Part shown: in pieces, positions 1 to 6,763 of the stretch
How positions within the stretch are numbered: the stretch's first letter is position 1
How the letters are laid out: each line of letters opens with the position of its first letter
NCBI GenBank assembly: GCA_943328975.2
Contig: CALQCC020000021.1
Location: 1-64,000 of the forward strand
Reading direction: 5' to 3'
Length of the DNA: 64,000 nt
Source: Bordetella parapertussis
GTDB taxonomy: Bacteria; Acidobacteriota; Terriglobia; Bryobacterales; Bryobacteraceae
Translations under genes and position numbers: made by a program
The notes under the pieces: generated by a model
What the model saw: the letters and a program-made list of their open reading frames with translations, nothing else
Told to the model about the DNA's origin: nothing
Database searches by the model: none

Positions 1-370
1 AGGCTTTCTGCGCCAGCGCGCAGGCAACGAAGCTCTTGCCAACGCCGGTGGGCCCGAGCACGAAGATGTTTTCATGCTGCTCGACCCACGCCGATCTCTG
101 CGCCAGAGCGCGAATCACGCTTTTGTCCAGGCCGCGCGAGGTGCGATAGTCGATGTCTTCCACCGCGGCACCCTTGAGTTTGGCGGCGTGCAATCGCCGC
201 GCTAGCGCTTGATTCTCGCGCCAGGTCCACTGTTGATCCACCAGCAGGCCCAGCCGCTCTAGGAAGCTCAGCTCGCGTGACGCCGGATCTTGCTCCTGCG
301 TCTTCAAGGCGTCCACCATGCCGAGCAGTCGCATGGCCGTCAGTTTTTCCATCATGGGTTCCTGTAGCAT
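1..370 (-). CDS. istB: IstB-like ATP-binding helper of IS21 transposition (partial)
   Basis: This AAA+ ATPase helps IstA choose and capture target DNA. The visible 123 residues cover the N-terminal helical region (MLQEPMMEKLTAMRLLGMVD) and the Walker A motif GPTGVGKS near residue 110. The rest runs off the left edge of the window. The ATG at 370 follows the istA stop (380-382) after nine bases, the usual tight istAB coupling. Nothing in the visible part is broken, so the element may still be active. Confidence 0.92.
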   Translation of the reverse strand, partial: MLQEPMMEKLTAMRLLGMVDALKTQEQDPASRELSFLERLGLLVDQQWTWRENQALARRLHAAKLKGAAVEDIDYRTSRGLDKSVIRALAQRSAWVEQHENIFVLGPTGVGKSFVACALAQKA

Positions 371-379
371 TTTCGTCTC

Positions 380-1942
380 CTATTCGAAGTACCCGGCACC
401 GCGGATGTTGTCATGTGGCGGCGTGCCCCGTAGTGAAGAAGGGGGCGGTGGTGAGGATACGGGCAGTTGATCGAGCGAGTTCTTCAAGATCGATTCCACG
501 CTTTTGTAACGGCACGCGCCGGTGAACAACGCGCGCTCGCAGGCCGCCTCCACGCGCCGTGGCGAGTACTTTGCCGCCAACCGGATGATGCCCAGACAGC
601 CGCGATAGCCCATCTCGGGATGCGGCTTGTCGGCCATGATGCGTTCGAACAAGCGTGCTGTGTTCGGACCAATCGATGCCGCCCAGTGCACCATGCGCGA
701 GGGCGTCCACTCCAGGTGCTCGCGATGGCTCTTCGGACGATGCTCGTCTTGCGTGACCGGTTTACCGCGCTCGCGGCTGCGCAGGTGCGAGGCCACGCGT
801 GTGCCTTTGTGCAGGATCTCGACGATGGTGGGCGTCGAGCGAATCTCCACCAGCTCGTGCACCAGGTTGTAGGGCACGCTGTAGAAGTTTGCGTCGTAGG
901 CCACGTGATAATCGATGTTGACGCGGGCGCGGGACCACTCGCTCAGATCGAACGGCTCCATCGGTAGCGGCTTCAGCGCGGGCTTGTCGACGGCTTCCCA
1001 CACGCTGGCGCGCGTGCCGTCTTTCTTGCGGAAAGGCCGGTGATTCAGCTTGCCGAGCAGATCGCGAATCGCTTCGTTCAACTCTTCGAGCGAGAAGAAC
1101 TTGCGATGCCGCAACGCGGCGACGATCCAGCGCTGGGCCACTTGCACGGCATTTTCCACCTTGGCTTTGTCGCGCGGTTTGCGCGGACGCGCGGGCACGA
1201 TGCCGAAGCCGCAATGCACGGCGAAGTTGTAATAGGTCGGATTCAGGTCGGGATCGTAGCGGTGCGCTTTCGTCACGCCGGTCTTGCAGTTATCGGGAAC
1301 GGATAAGGCGGGAATGCCCTGAAAATATTCGAAGGCATGAACGTGGCAACCCAGCCAGGCTTCCATCTGCATGTCGCGTGTGGCTTCGGCCCAGGTGTAG
1401 GAACTGGCTCCCAGCGCCGCGACGAATAGCGGAGCTTGCCACGCTTGCCCCGTGTGCCGGTCGTACACCGGAATCGTCGCACCGGCCCAATCGACGAACA
1501 TCTTCTCGCCCGCCTTGTGTTCCTGACGCAGAACCACATCCAGCTTCGAGCGCCAGCGCTGGTACAGATAGCAGTAGCGCGAGTAGCGGTAGCCATCCGG
1601 GTTGGCCTGCTGGTACTCGTCCCACAACAACTGCAAGGTCACGTGCTTGTTACTTTGCAGCTCTTGGTGGATCGTGGCGAAGTCTGGCAGCGTGCGCGCC
1701 GTGTTCGCCGGTGGACTCGGAGCCACCGCTTCGGGAAACAACGTGGCTTCCACCCGCTCCTCATCCCAATCCTCCGGCAGCGGCCACCTCACCCCCGCCG
1801 CCTCGGCCCGCTTCAGGTACTTGTGAACCGTGCTCACCGCGATCGCGCAACTTCGCCCGATCTGCTGGTAGCCCAGTTTGAGTTCATATCGGAGGCGTAG
1901 GACCTCCCTCAGTTTCCGCATGGACAGTCTCCTGGCCGGCAC
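380..1942 (-). CDS. istA: IstA transposase of IS21 family
   Basis: This 520-residue DDE transposase carries out cut-and-join chemistry at the IS ends. The N terminus has a helix-turn-helix (about residues 8-45, ending STVHKYLKRAE). The retroviral-integrase-like core follows, with candidate catalytic acids in FVDWAGATIPVYD, in SVPDNCKTGV, and in the helix KVENAVQVAQRW. A C-terminal beta-barrel region and a Pro/Ser-rich tail complete it. The length is normal and the frame is intact. The start lies about 225 bp inside the presumed IS end, leaving room for the repeat array. Confidence 0.95.
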   Translation of the reverse strand: MPARRLSMRKLREVLRLRYELKLGYQQIGRSCAIAVSTVHKYLKRAEAAGVRWPLPEDWDEERVEATLFPEAVAPSPPANTARTLPDFATIHQELQSNKHVTLQLLWDEYQQANPDGYRYSRYCYLYQRWRSKLDVVLRQEHKAGEKMFVDWAGATIPVYDRHTGQAWQAPLFVAALGASSYTWAEATRDMQMEAWLGCHVHAFEYFQGIPALSVPDNCKTGVTKAHRYDPDLNPTYYNFAVHCGFGIVPARPRKPRDKAKVENAVQVAQRWIVAALRHRKFFSLEELNEAIRDLLGKLNHRPFRKKDGTRASVWEAVDKPALKPLPMEPFDLSEWSRARVNIDYHVAYDANFYSVPYNLVHELVEIRSTPTIVEILHKGTRVASHLRSRERGKPVTQDEHRPKSHREHLEWTPSRMVHWAASIGPNTARLFERIMADKPHPEMGYRGCLGIIRLAAKYSPRRVEAACERALFTGACRYKSVESILKNSLDQLPVSSPPPPSSLRGTPPHDNIRGAGYFE

Positions 1943-2010
1943 TCTGTTCCTCCCTTGGAGGGTTCATTGTGCCGAGGTTATGTCCAGCGCCGCTGTGCCC
2001 TGTGGAAATC

Positions 2011-2167
2011 ATTCCGGGCCATCGCGAAAACGATTCCGGGCTCGAGCGAAAACTGTTCGCCTTCCCCCCGGAATCGCTGTTCGCGTTCAGCCCGGAATCC
2101 TGTTCGTCTTCACCCCGGAATCGTTTTCGCGTTCACCCCGGAATCCCGTTCGCCTTGCCCCGGAATC
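2011..2167. repeat. IS21 end: array of about 23-bp transposase-site repeats
   Basis: Five direct copies of the core CCGGAATC begin at 2068, 2092, 2115, 2138 and 2160, spaced 22-24 bp, with related spacer sequence (TTCGC plus C/T-rich bases) between them. Two inverted copies (ATTCCGG at 2011-2017 and GATTCCGG at 2032-2039) continue with a similar 22-bp spacing on the istA side. IS21-family ends are known to hold multiple internal copies of the terminal repeat bound by IstA. The role here is inferred from position. Confidence 0.75.
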
Positions 2168-2171
2168 CCCA

Positions 2172-2618
2172 ATGGAGCACCCGGGCCTGCCGCCGCATAT
2201 AAGGGCGTTCGTCGCGCAATTTGAAAATGGTCTCACCGCAGAAGAATTCAACGACCCACGATTTTCGTACCGTGTGGCATTCATTCGAAAGACCTCAAAT
2301 AGCAAGAACGTGGCCGACAAAGTCTTTGAGTTTGTTGCGGCTGGCACGGGCACGGCAACAGAAATGAACAAGGTCTACCTGAAAGAAACTGAGAAACGAA
2401 AGTATCGACCTGGATCAATCGTAAAGATGATGAAGGGCGAGGGGTACGCATGGTTCACGCAGCCGAAGCACACTGACCTCTGGAAAGCCAAGGACGCCAA
2501 GAATGGCAAACCTCATTTCGGAACCGATGTTGAAGGCCAATGGTATTGGTATGAGCCCTGGCTGGAAGAGGTCAGAAAGTATTGCGCTGAGCAGGCACCA
2601 CAAACGGTGAACAACTAG
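2172..2618 (+). pseudogene. 3' part of a DUF3644-like gene, cut by the IS21 end
   Basis: From the ATG at 2172, the first base after the presumed IS end, 148 codons remain open to TAG at 2616-2618. The protein is hydrophilic and well folded in appearance, with motifs such as PPHIRAFVAQF, YRPGSIVKMMKGEGY and GQWYWYEPWLEEVRKYC. From memory, this resembles the C-terminal half of DUF3644-type proteins. There is no Shine-Dalgarno sequence before the ATG and the homologous part seems to start at once. I therefore read it as the tail of a larger gene whose 5' part lies beyond the IS. Family assignment is tentative. Confidence 0.5.
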
Positions 2619-2996
2619 ACGCTCACTTTGCTCCCTCCGTATCGGCGGCGTGTTCGACGACTTCCAACGCGGTAGACCCCATATCCGAAGCGAAACCGCT
2701 TCCGCAATTGATTGCAGCTGGGACAGGGCTCGGGCCGTGTAGACGCTCCTCTGTAGAAACTGATCTAGAGCCTCAAGCGGATCAGTTCAGACACCAGTGT
2801 TTCTAATGGCTTAGTATCCAGATCAGCATCGAACGCGCCATTCACTTGCTCAGAAGAAGCTTTCTTCGTTACAGCACGCCCATGTCCGGGCGGACATCCG
2901 GCGGGTTCCAGCACTCCATTGCTGACCCGGCGGCCTGCCCCATGGGCATCGTTGGCTGATCATCGGGAAACATCCTCGTGACCATGCGTGTCGGTA
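2619..2996. other. Non-coding stretch with no recognised feature
   Basis: About 380 bp between the truncated gene and the next leftward gene. I found no convincing open frame, RNA gene or long repeat. A small inverted repeat, GTCCGGGCGGAC, lies near 2885-2896 but lacks a U-tract. Confidence 0.4.
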
Positions 2997-3554
2997 TTAC
3001 ATGGTCCACCGTTTCTTGAAGATCTCTTCGGCCACGGCTATAGCCTTTTGGAGCGCCTCCGAAGTTTCGGCATCAGTCGGGGGCTTCACGGGGATCCTAC
3101 GGTGGTATTCATCGATACCTAGATTGAACTTCATCTCCTGCATCGAAGCCAGAATAGTGGCCCAGGTCATGATCATCTTGCTCAGTTCTGGAATCGGTCG
3201 GTCTAGTCCCTCCTCGATCTCGAAAAAGCGAATTACCCTTTGCTTCTGAAGTTCTGCGAGTTCACCTAATTCGTCCAGGCAGTTCAACGAAGAACCGTGG
3301 AGGAGTTTGATTTTGACGCTGGCGCTTTCCCTCGCCCGCTGGGCCAAGTCCCCTCCGAAGGCACCATCCGACACGGCCTTGCGAAGGCGCATAAGTTGTT
3401 TGGAGAGTGTTTCCTCCTCAACCTCTCGCGCGTCTCCCCATTCTTGCTGGATTAGCCGGGCCAACGTCTGGGCGGGCGTTCCCCGCATTAGTTCGTTGAC
3501 GATACGCTGAAACTTTGTGGTGCCTAGTTCCTGAATCCGATGAAATGCAGCCAT
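2997..3554 (-). CDS. Hypothetical helical protein of the integrated element
   Basis: 185 residues, unrecognised. It is predicted mostly helical and charged, starting MAAFHRIQELGTTKFQRI. A middle segment rich in Glu/Leu/Lys (LDELGELAELQKQRVIRFFE) is followed by MIMTWATILASMQEMKF and a basic C terminus. There is no signal peptide or membrane segment. It lies downstream of the leftward primase/ATPase genes in the same orientation, separated by about 270 bp of repeats. A role in replication or DNA binding of the element is possible but unsupported. Confidence 0.6.
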   Translation of the reverse strand: MAAFHRIQELGTTKFQRIVNELMRGTPAQTLARLIQQEWGDAREVEEETLSKQLMRLRKAVSDGAFGGDLAQRARESASVKIKLLHGSSLNCLDELGELAELQKQRVIRFFEIEEGLDRPIPELSKMIMTWATILASMQEMKFNLGIDEYHRRIPVKPPTDAETSEALQKAIAVAEEIFKKRWTM

Positions 3555-3739
3555 TTTACTTGTCTTTCAACCTTCCGTACTAGTGCTTATCGCTATCTTC
3601 CTGGCGCAATCGATTGCAATCCTTGCACCCTGTTTCTACGCGAGTTGGCGGCAATCTACTAGATCCGAAGCCGCTCCGTGGGGGATGTCAAATCTAAGTC
3701 GAGCTTCCAAATCTCCAGCGCGAGTTGCATTGGCTGTTC

Positions 3740-3880
3740 TGTTACGCGAGTTACAGGTGTTACAGTCATTACGTTGCGTTACGCCGTTCCCTATTGGTTA
3801 CACGTTACAGGTGTTCGCCCCTGCATGTTATTGTGTATGCTCACCTTTCGGTTCACACACACTCTCTGTAACTCCGTAAC
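3740..3880. repeat. Cluster of GTTAC/GTAAC pentamers at the 3' end of the ATPase gene
   Basis: GTTAC occurs at 3741, 3750, 3759, 3778, 3797 and 3804, and its complement GTAAC at 3868 and 3876. The 12-mer GTTACAGGTGTT is repeated at 3750 and 3804. Read leftward the cluster encodes Val-Thr dipeptides in shifting frames. It overlaps the end of the ATPase gene and continues about 90 bp beyond its stop. It could be an iteron-like binding region or the decayed repeat-coding tail of the gene. Confidence 0.5.
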
Positions 3881-4883
3881 TTACGGTGTGTGTGGGAATA
3901 TACTTGTCTCCCTGTTTTTCTACTTGCCCGTCTGCCCGCATCCGTTTGAGCATCATGCGGACGGCCGGACGGGTTTTGCCCAACTCAGCCGCGATTTTGG
4001 CTGGCGTCAGGGCGCCTTCCTCCTTCAACAAGTCGAGCAGTTCACGACGTTCACCATTGAGCAATTGCTTCGCGTCATCGCCCATGACCTGCCACCCGAA
4101 CGGTTCCTGTTGAAACCGCAGCGCGAAGGTCTTTTCCTCCGTTTCGCGCCCCACCACCTCTAACGTCGCTTCGCCTTCTAGCTTGCGTTTCAGCAGCCAT
4201 ACCGCATCGACTGCTGCCGCTATTCCACCCGTTCCGGCGACTGCTTCAATCGCGCTGTCGGACACCCCTTTGCGAACGTGATGGACCACCAAGACGGCGA
4301 TGCCGGAGTCTTCAGCTATCTTGCGCAACCGGGACACCTCGGCATATTGATGGCGGAAAACATCCATGCCGCTCTTTGGCCCAATTTTTACGGCTGCCGT
4401 AAAGGTGTCTAGTATGAGCAGTCGCGGCTTTAGCTGCTGGATGAGAGTCTCTACTTCCTCTGCACCTCCTCCCAGCAATGGCGACAACGCGTAACACAGA
4501 TGCAGGTGCTTGGCCCATTCACCTACCAGCGTGATCTTTTGAAGCCTAGCTTGTGTGCGAGCCTGCGGTTCCTCTAGGGCACAGTAGAGAACCGGCCCGG
4601 GTGCAACCACTTGCACGCCTTCAATTTCCCGACCTCCCGCAAGTGCGATGGCAATTTGAAGAGTGAGCCACGATTTACCGGCCTTTGGTCTCGCAACCAG
4701 CATAGTGAGCCCGTCGTACAGGAGTCCGCCCAGAACCATCTTGAGCGGTTTCACTTCGCCCTTGTACAAGTCAAATGCTGTAGTGAGCGATGGAGGAGTA
4801 GGTGTGTGCGGCTGCCCCTGCAACTCCTGAACTGGCCCTTCAAGCGCCTCTATATCATCAGTAGATGTTATCTCAAACGGCAT
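3828..4883 (-). CDS. RepA/DnaB-like AAA ATPase with C-terminal winged helix
   Basis: 351 residues. A RecA-fold ATPase core contains Walker A ARPKAGKSW (about residue 64-72), Walker B LLILDTF and the sensor segment VLVVHHVRKG, the pattern of the AAA_25/RepA helicase family found in phage and plasmid primase modules. The C-terminal 80 residues look like a winged helix (LTPAKIAAELGKTRPAVRMMLKRM). The ORF overlaps the upstream primase stop by 11 bp, indicating coupling. The final residues run into the GTTAC repeat cluster, and the C terminus may be shortened by a frameshift. Likely role: replicative helicase loader or helicase of the integrated element. Confidence 0.8.
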   Translation of the reverse strand: MPFEITSTDDIEALEGPVQELQGQPHTPTPPSLTTAFDLYKGEVKPLKMVLGGLLYDGLTMLVARPKAGKSWLTLQIAIALAGGREIEGVQVVAPGPVLYCALEEPQARTQARLQKITLVGEWAKHLHLCYALSPLLGGGAEEVETLIQQLKPRLLILDTFTAAVKIGPKSGMDVFRHQYAEVSRLRKIAEDSGIAVLVVHHVRKGVSDSAIEAVAGTGGIAAAVDAVWLLKRKLEGEATLEVVGRETEEKTFALRFQQEPFGWQVMGDDAKQLLNGERRELLDLLKEEGALTPAKIAAELGKTRPAVRMMLKRMRADGQVEKQGDKYIPTHTVSYGVTESVCEPKGEHTQ

Positions 4884-5598
4884 GGACGCCCTCCAGCATG
4901 GCGATCAGTTCGCATTCACGGTGGCCCGCGGCAAACCAATCGCTGATGTCCTTTGTTTCACGCGGCAGATCAAGTACCCGAATGCGCTCCGCATGGCCCA
5001 GCAAAGCTCCTGCAATGGCCTTGGCACGCGTCCATCCCGGTCCATCGTTGTCCGGAATGATGATCACCTCACGCCCGCGTAGTGTTTCCGAGAACGAATC
5101 CAACCACGGAGCCACAGCACCGCCCGCGTTGGTAGTGGCTATGAAGCCATGCGTGAGCAACGTCTCGACGTCCTTCTCGCCTTCGACGAGGAAAACGATG
5201 GGCGCTTCCAGAACCGCAGGCAAGCGATACAACACTTGACGCGGATGCTTCTTCCAGATCCAGCCGCCATAAGCATCCGGGTAGCGTTGTTGGAACCGCT
5301 TCGGTTCGAGTCGGATAATTTGATACAGAAGGGTGCCGACTTCGTCGGTGTAACTGTAGGTGGCAACAATGTGATCTTGGCGACGTTCTGGCTGCGGCCA
5401 TAGCCCCTTGCTCTTCAAAGCGTCAATGACCGCCTGCTGTGGGCATCCAGCGTGACAATGCACAAGCACCTTCCCGTGGTTGCCGTCGGTCAAGCTCAGC
5501 GACGGCTCATGATCGTTATGGGCTACACAGCAGGCGACGTACCCATTACCACTCTTGCGCGCCTTTTGCAGACCCTTGGCAATTGTTTCAGCGTTCAT
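4873..5598 (-). CDS. TOPRIM-domain primase-like protein
   Basis: 241 residues. The N terminus has a DnaG-like zinc-binding arrangement (CCVAHNDHEPSLSL followed by VHCHAGC), and the C-terminal half is a TOPRIM fold with VEGEKD and PDNDGPG supplying the acidic metal ligands. This is typical of small phage and plasmid primases that pair with a RepA-type ATPase. I prefer the ATG at 5598 over the GTG at 5616 because AGGAGG sits seven bases upstream of it. It is translated just ahead of the overlapping ATPase gene, forming a replication module. Confidence 0.82.
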   Translation of the reverse strand: MNAETIAKGLQKARKSGNGYVACCVAHNDHEPSLSLTDGNHGKVLVHCHAGCPQQAVIDALKSKGLWPQPERRQDHIVATYSYTDEVGTLLYQIIRLEPKRFQQRYPDAYGGWIWKKHPRQVLYRLPAVLEAPIVFLVEGEKDVETLLTHGFIATTNAGGAVAPWLDSFSETLRGREVIIIPDNDGPGWTRAKAIAGALLGHAERIRVLDLPRETKDISDWFAAGHRECELIAMLEGVHAV

Positions 5599-5666
5599 GT
5601 GTGTGCCTCCTGACACTCAACCAGCAGCATGAATCTCATAACCGTCCACCTTTGCCGACAAGCGTT

Positions 5667-5864
5667 TTACCACCCCTGCCTCTTCGGCGTGGGAGATTTA
5701 CCGCCATCTTCAATCACTCTCTGTAATTCGGATTCGCGAATCATCGTCCGACCGCCAACCTTTGTGCGTTGCAACTTGCCCTTGCTGAGCCATCCGTGAA
5801 CGGTCCATGTACTTATGCCCCCGAGCCGCTTGGCAGCTTCCTTAACTGAAATCAGATTGTCCAT
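5667..5864 (-). CDS. Excisionase-like HTH_17 DNA-binding protein
   Basis: 65 residues from ATG at 5864, preceded by AGGAGG at 5869-5874. The sequence ISVKEAAKRLGGISTWTVHG is the MerR-like winged helix of excisionases and prophage regulators, followed by a basic tail. It is divergent from the zinc protein/integrase operon and sits on the primase side. It may act as the directionality factor, as the regulator of the intergenic operator, or both. Function is inferred from fold and position. Confidence 0.8.
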   Translation of the reverse strand: MDNLISVKEAAKRLGGISTWTVHGWLSKGKLQRTKVGGRTMIRESELQRVIEDGGKSPTPKRQGW

Positions 5865-5898
5865 ACATCCTCCTGTCGCACCACTGTCAGTGCCATCC

Positions 5899-5932
5899 TT
5901 TACAAACAGAAGCATGGCATGATAATATGCCA
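5899..5932 (+). promoter_or_regulatory. Promoter and palindromic operator of the integrase operon
   Basis: TTTACA at 5899-5904 and GATAAT at 5921-5926, 16 bp apart, form a good sigma70-type promoter reading toward the zinc-protein/integrase genes. The -10 is framed exactly by the inverted repeat TGGCAT (5915-5920) and ATGCCA (5927-5932). A repressor bound there would block the promoter. The excisionase-like protein encoded divergently is the obvious candidate ligand, but that is inference. Confidence 0.6.
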
Positions 5933-5950
5933 TAAAGTAGACCACAAAGA

Positions 5951-6763
5951 ATGGCACACATAATTCACCTGCCGATCTCGTTCGAGTACAGAAGGGCAAG
6001 TATCCAGTGGACCGAGATCTTCGGACAGGTCACGGGCTGGAGAAGAACCCACGAAACCCACGGGGCACCGGACGGCCAGTATTTGACCGCTAACATAGCT
6101 AGCACTGGTCAAAAGCTCCCTTTTGCGCTTTCAAGGTTGGCTGAGGACAAGAGACAACAGTGCGTTGTAGCTCTCAGCGAGGATGGCTCGGACGAGGCCG
6201 TAAAACAAATCTGTTCGGATGTTCTGCCGAGTTTCTTCGTCCACACTATTGCAACCCACATCGAGCCTTCGGAACTGATCAAGCACACGCAGATTTCCGA
6301 CGCTTGGCAGATGCGGGAAGACTTCCTCCGGATGAAACCCAGCTCCGAAGCGGCCATCTCATTCCTCAACGAATGGGGTCGCTGGCGTCCTTTCCGACGT
6401 AACGTTGATCTCACGGAGATGCTCCGGCTACAAAGTGCTGTGCGCGACGCCCTCACCGTCTCTCGTGAAAACTGGCTTGCGAGTCAATATGCGTTTCCCA
6501 CCATTACGGGGGCTCGTTCGAAAACGTACCCGTATTTCGAGATGATTACGGACTGCTGTCAGATCGCGATTCGCATGGCCACCACGATTGACTGTGTGCA
6601 GCAATTGGCATTCAAGACGTGTGCACGGCCTGATTGCGGTGTCCCGTTTCCGGTTGAGTCCAAGCATCCTCGCCGTTATTGCAGGCAGTATTGTGCGCAT
6701 CTGGAGTCAGTACGCAGGAACCGAAAGCCAAAGATAGGCAAATCAGGACAAGTGAGGGAATAG
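5951..6763 (+). CDS. CGNR-like zinc finger protein in integrase operon
   Basis: 270 residues. The N-terminal 220 residues are unrecognised and mostly helical. The C terminus carries CARPDCGVPF then RRYCRQYC, and a basic end. The spacing is that of CGNR/ABATE-type zinc ribbons (two Cys pairs about 18 residues apart, followed by Arg/Lys), although the CGNR signature itself reads CAHLESVRR. The stop TAG at 6761-6763 overlaps the integrase GTG start, so the two are translationally coupled. It may act with the integrase or as an operon regulator. Confidence 0.65.
   Translation: MAHIIHLPISFEYRRASIQWTEIFGQVTGWRRTHETHGAPDGQYLTANIASTGQKLPFALSRLAEDKRQQCVVALSEDGSDEAVKQICSDVLPSFFVHTIATHIEPSELIKHTQISDAWQMREDFLRMKPSSEAAISFLNEWGRWRPFRRNVDLTEMLRLQSAVRDALTVSRENWLASQYAFPTITGARSKTYPYFEMITDCCQIAIRMATTIDCVQQLAFKTCARPDCGVPFPVESKHPRRYCRQYCAHLESVRRNRKPKIGKSGQVRE

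Larger units (their letters stand above)
1..2171 (-). mobile_element. IS21-family insertion sequence, one end inside the window
   Basis: The element contains an istA transposase and an istB helper in the usual order, both reading leftward. Its left end (relative to istA) lies at the right and holds an array of short repeats. The likely terminus is the CCCCA at 2167-2171, which gives TGGGG at the 5' end of the element strand and agrees with the TG..CA termini of the family. The other end, and therefore the target-site duplication, lies outside the window. The exact terminus is inferred, not proven. Confidence 0.8.

Noticed and set aside
277-1900. Several long plus-strand open frames across the istA region
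   Set aside because: They are antisense to a clearly recognisable transposase, have Arg/Pro/Ser-rich low-complexity sequence typical of shadow frames in GC-rich DNA, and show no motifs.
2068-2167. A CRISPR array in the 23-bp repeat region
   Set aside because: Repeats are short and run together without unique spacers; the position at an IS21 end explains them.
1878-2171. Extension of the 2172-2618 frame upstream into the IS end (246 residues)
   Set aside because: The upstream part encodes only the IS repeat array (repeated Pro/Glu/Ser/Arg patterns), so the open frame there is accidental.
3740-3880. A CRISPR array in the GTTAC-rich region
   Set aside because: Units are only five to twelve bases, spacing is irregular and there are no unique spacers of constant length or cas genes.
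3678-4163. Plus-strand ORF of 161 residues opposite the ATPase gene
   Set aside because: Antisense to an intact Walker-motif ATPase, and its composition reflects the complementary strand.
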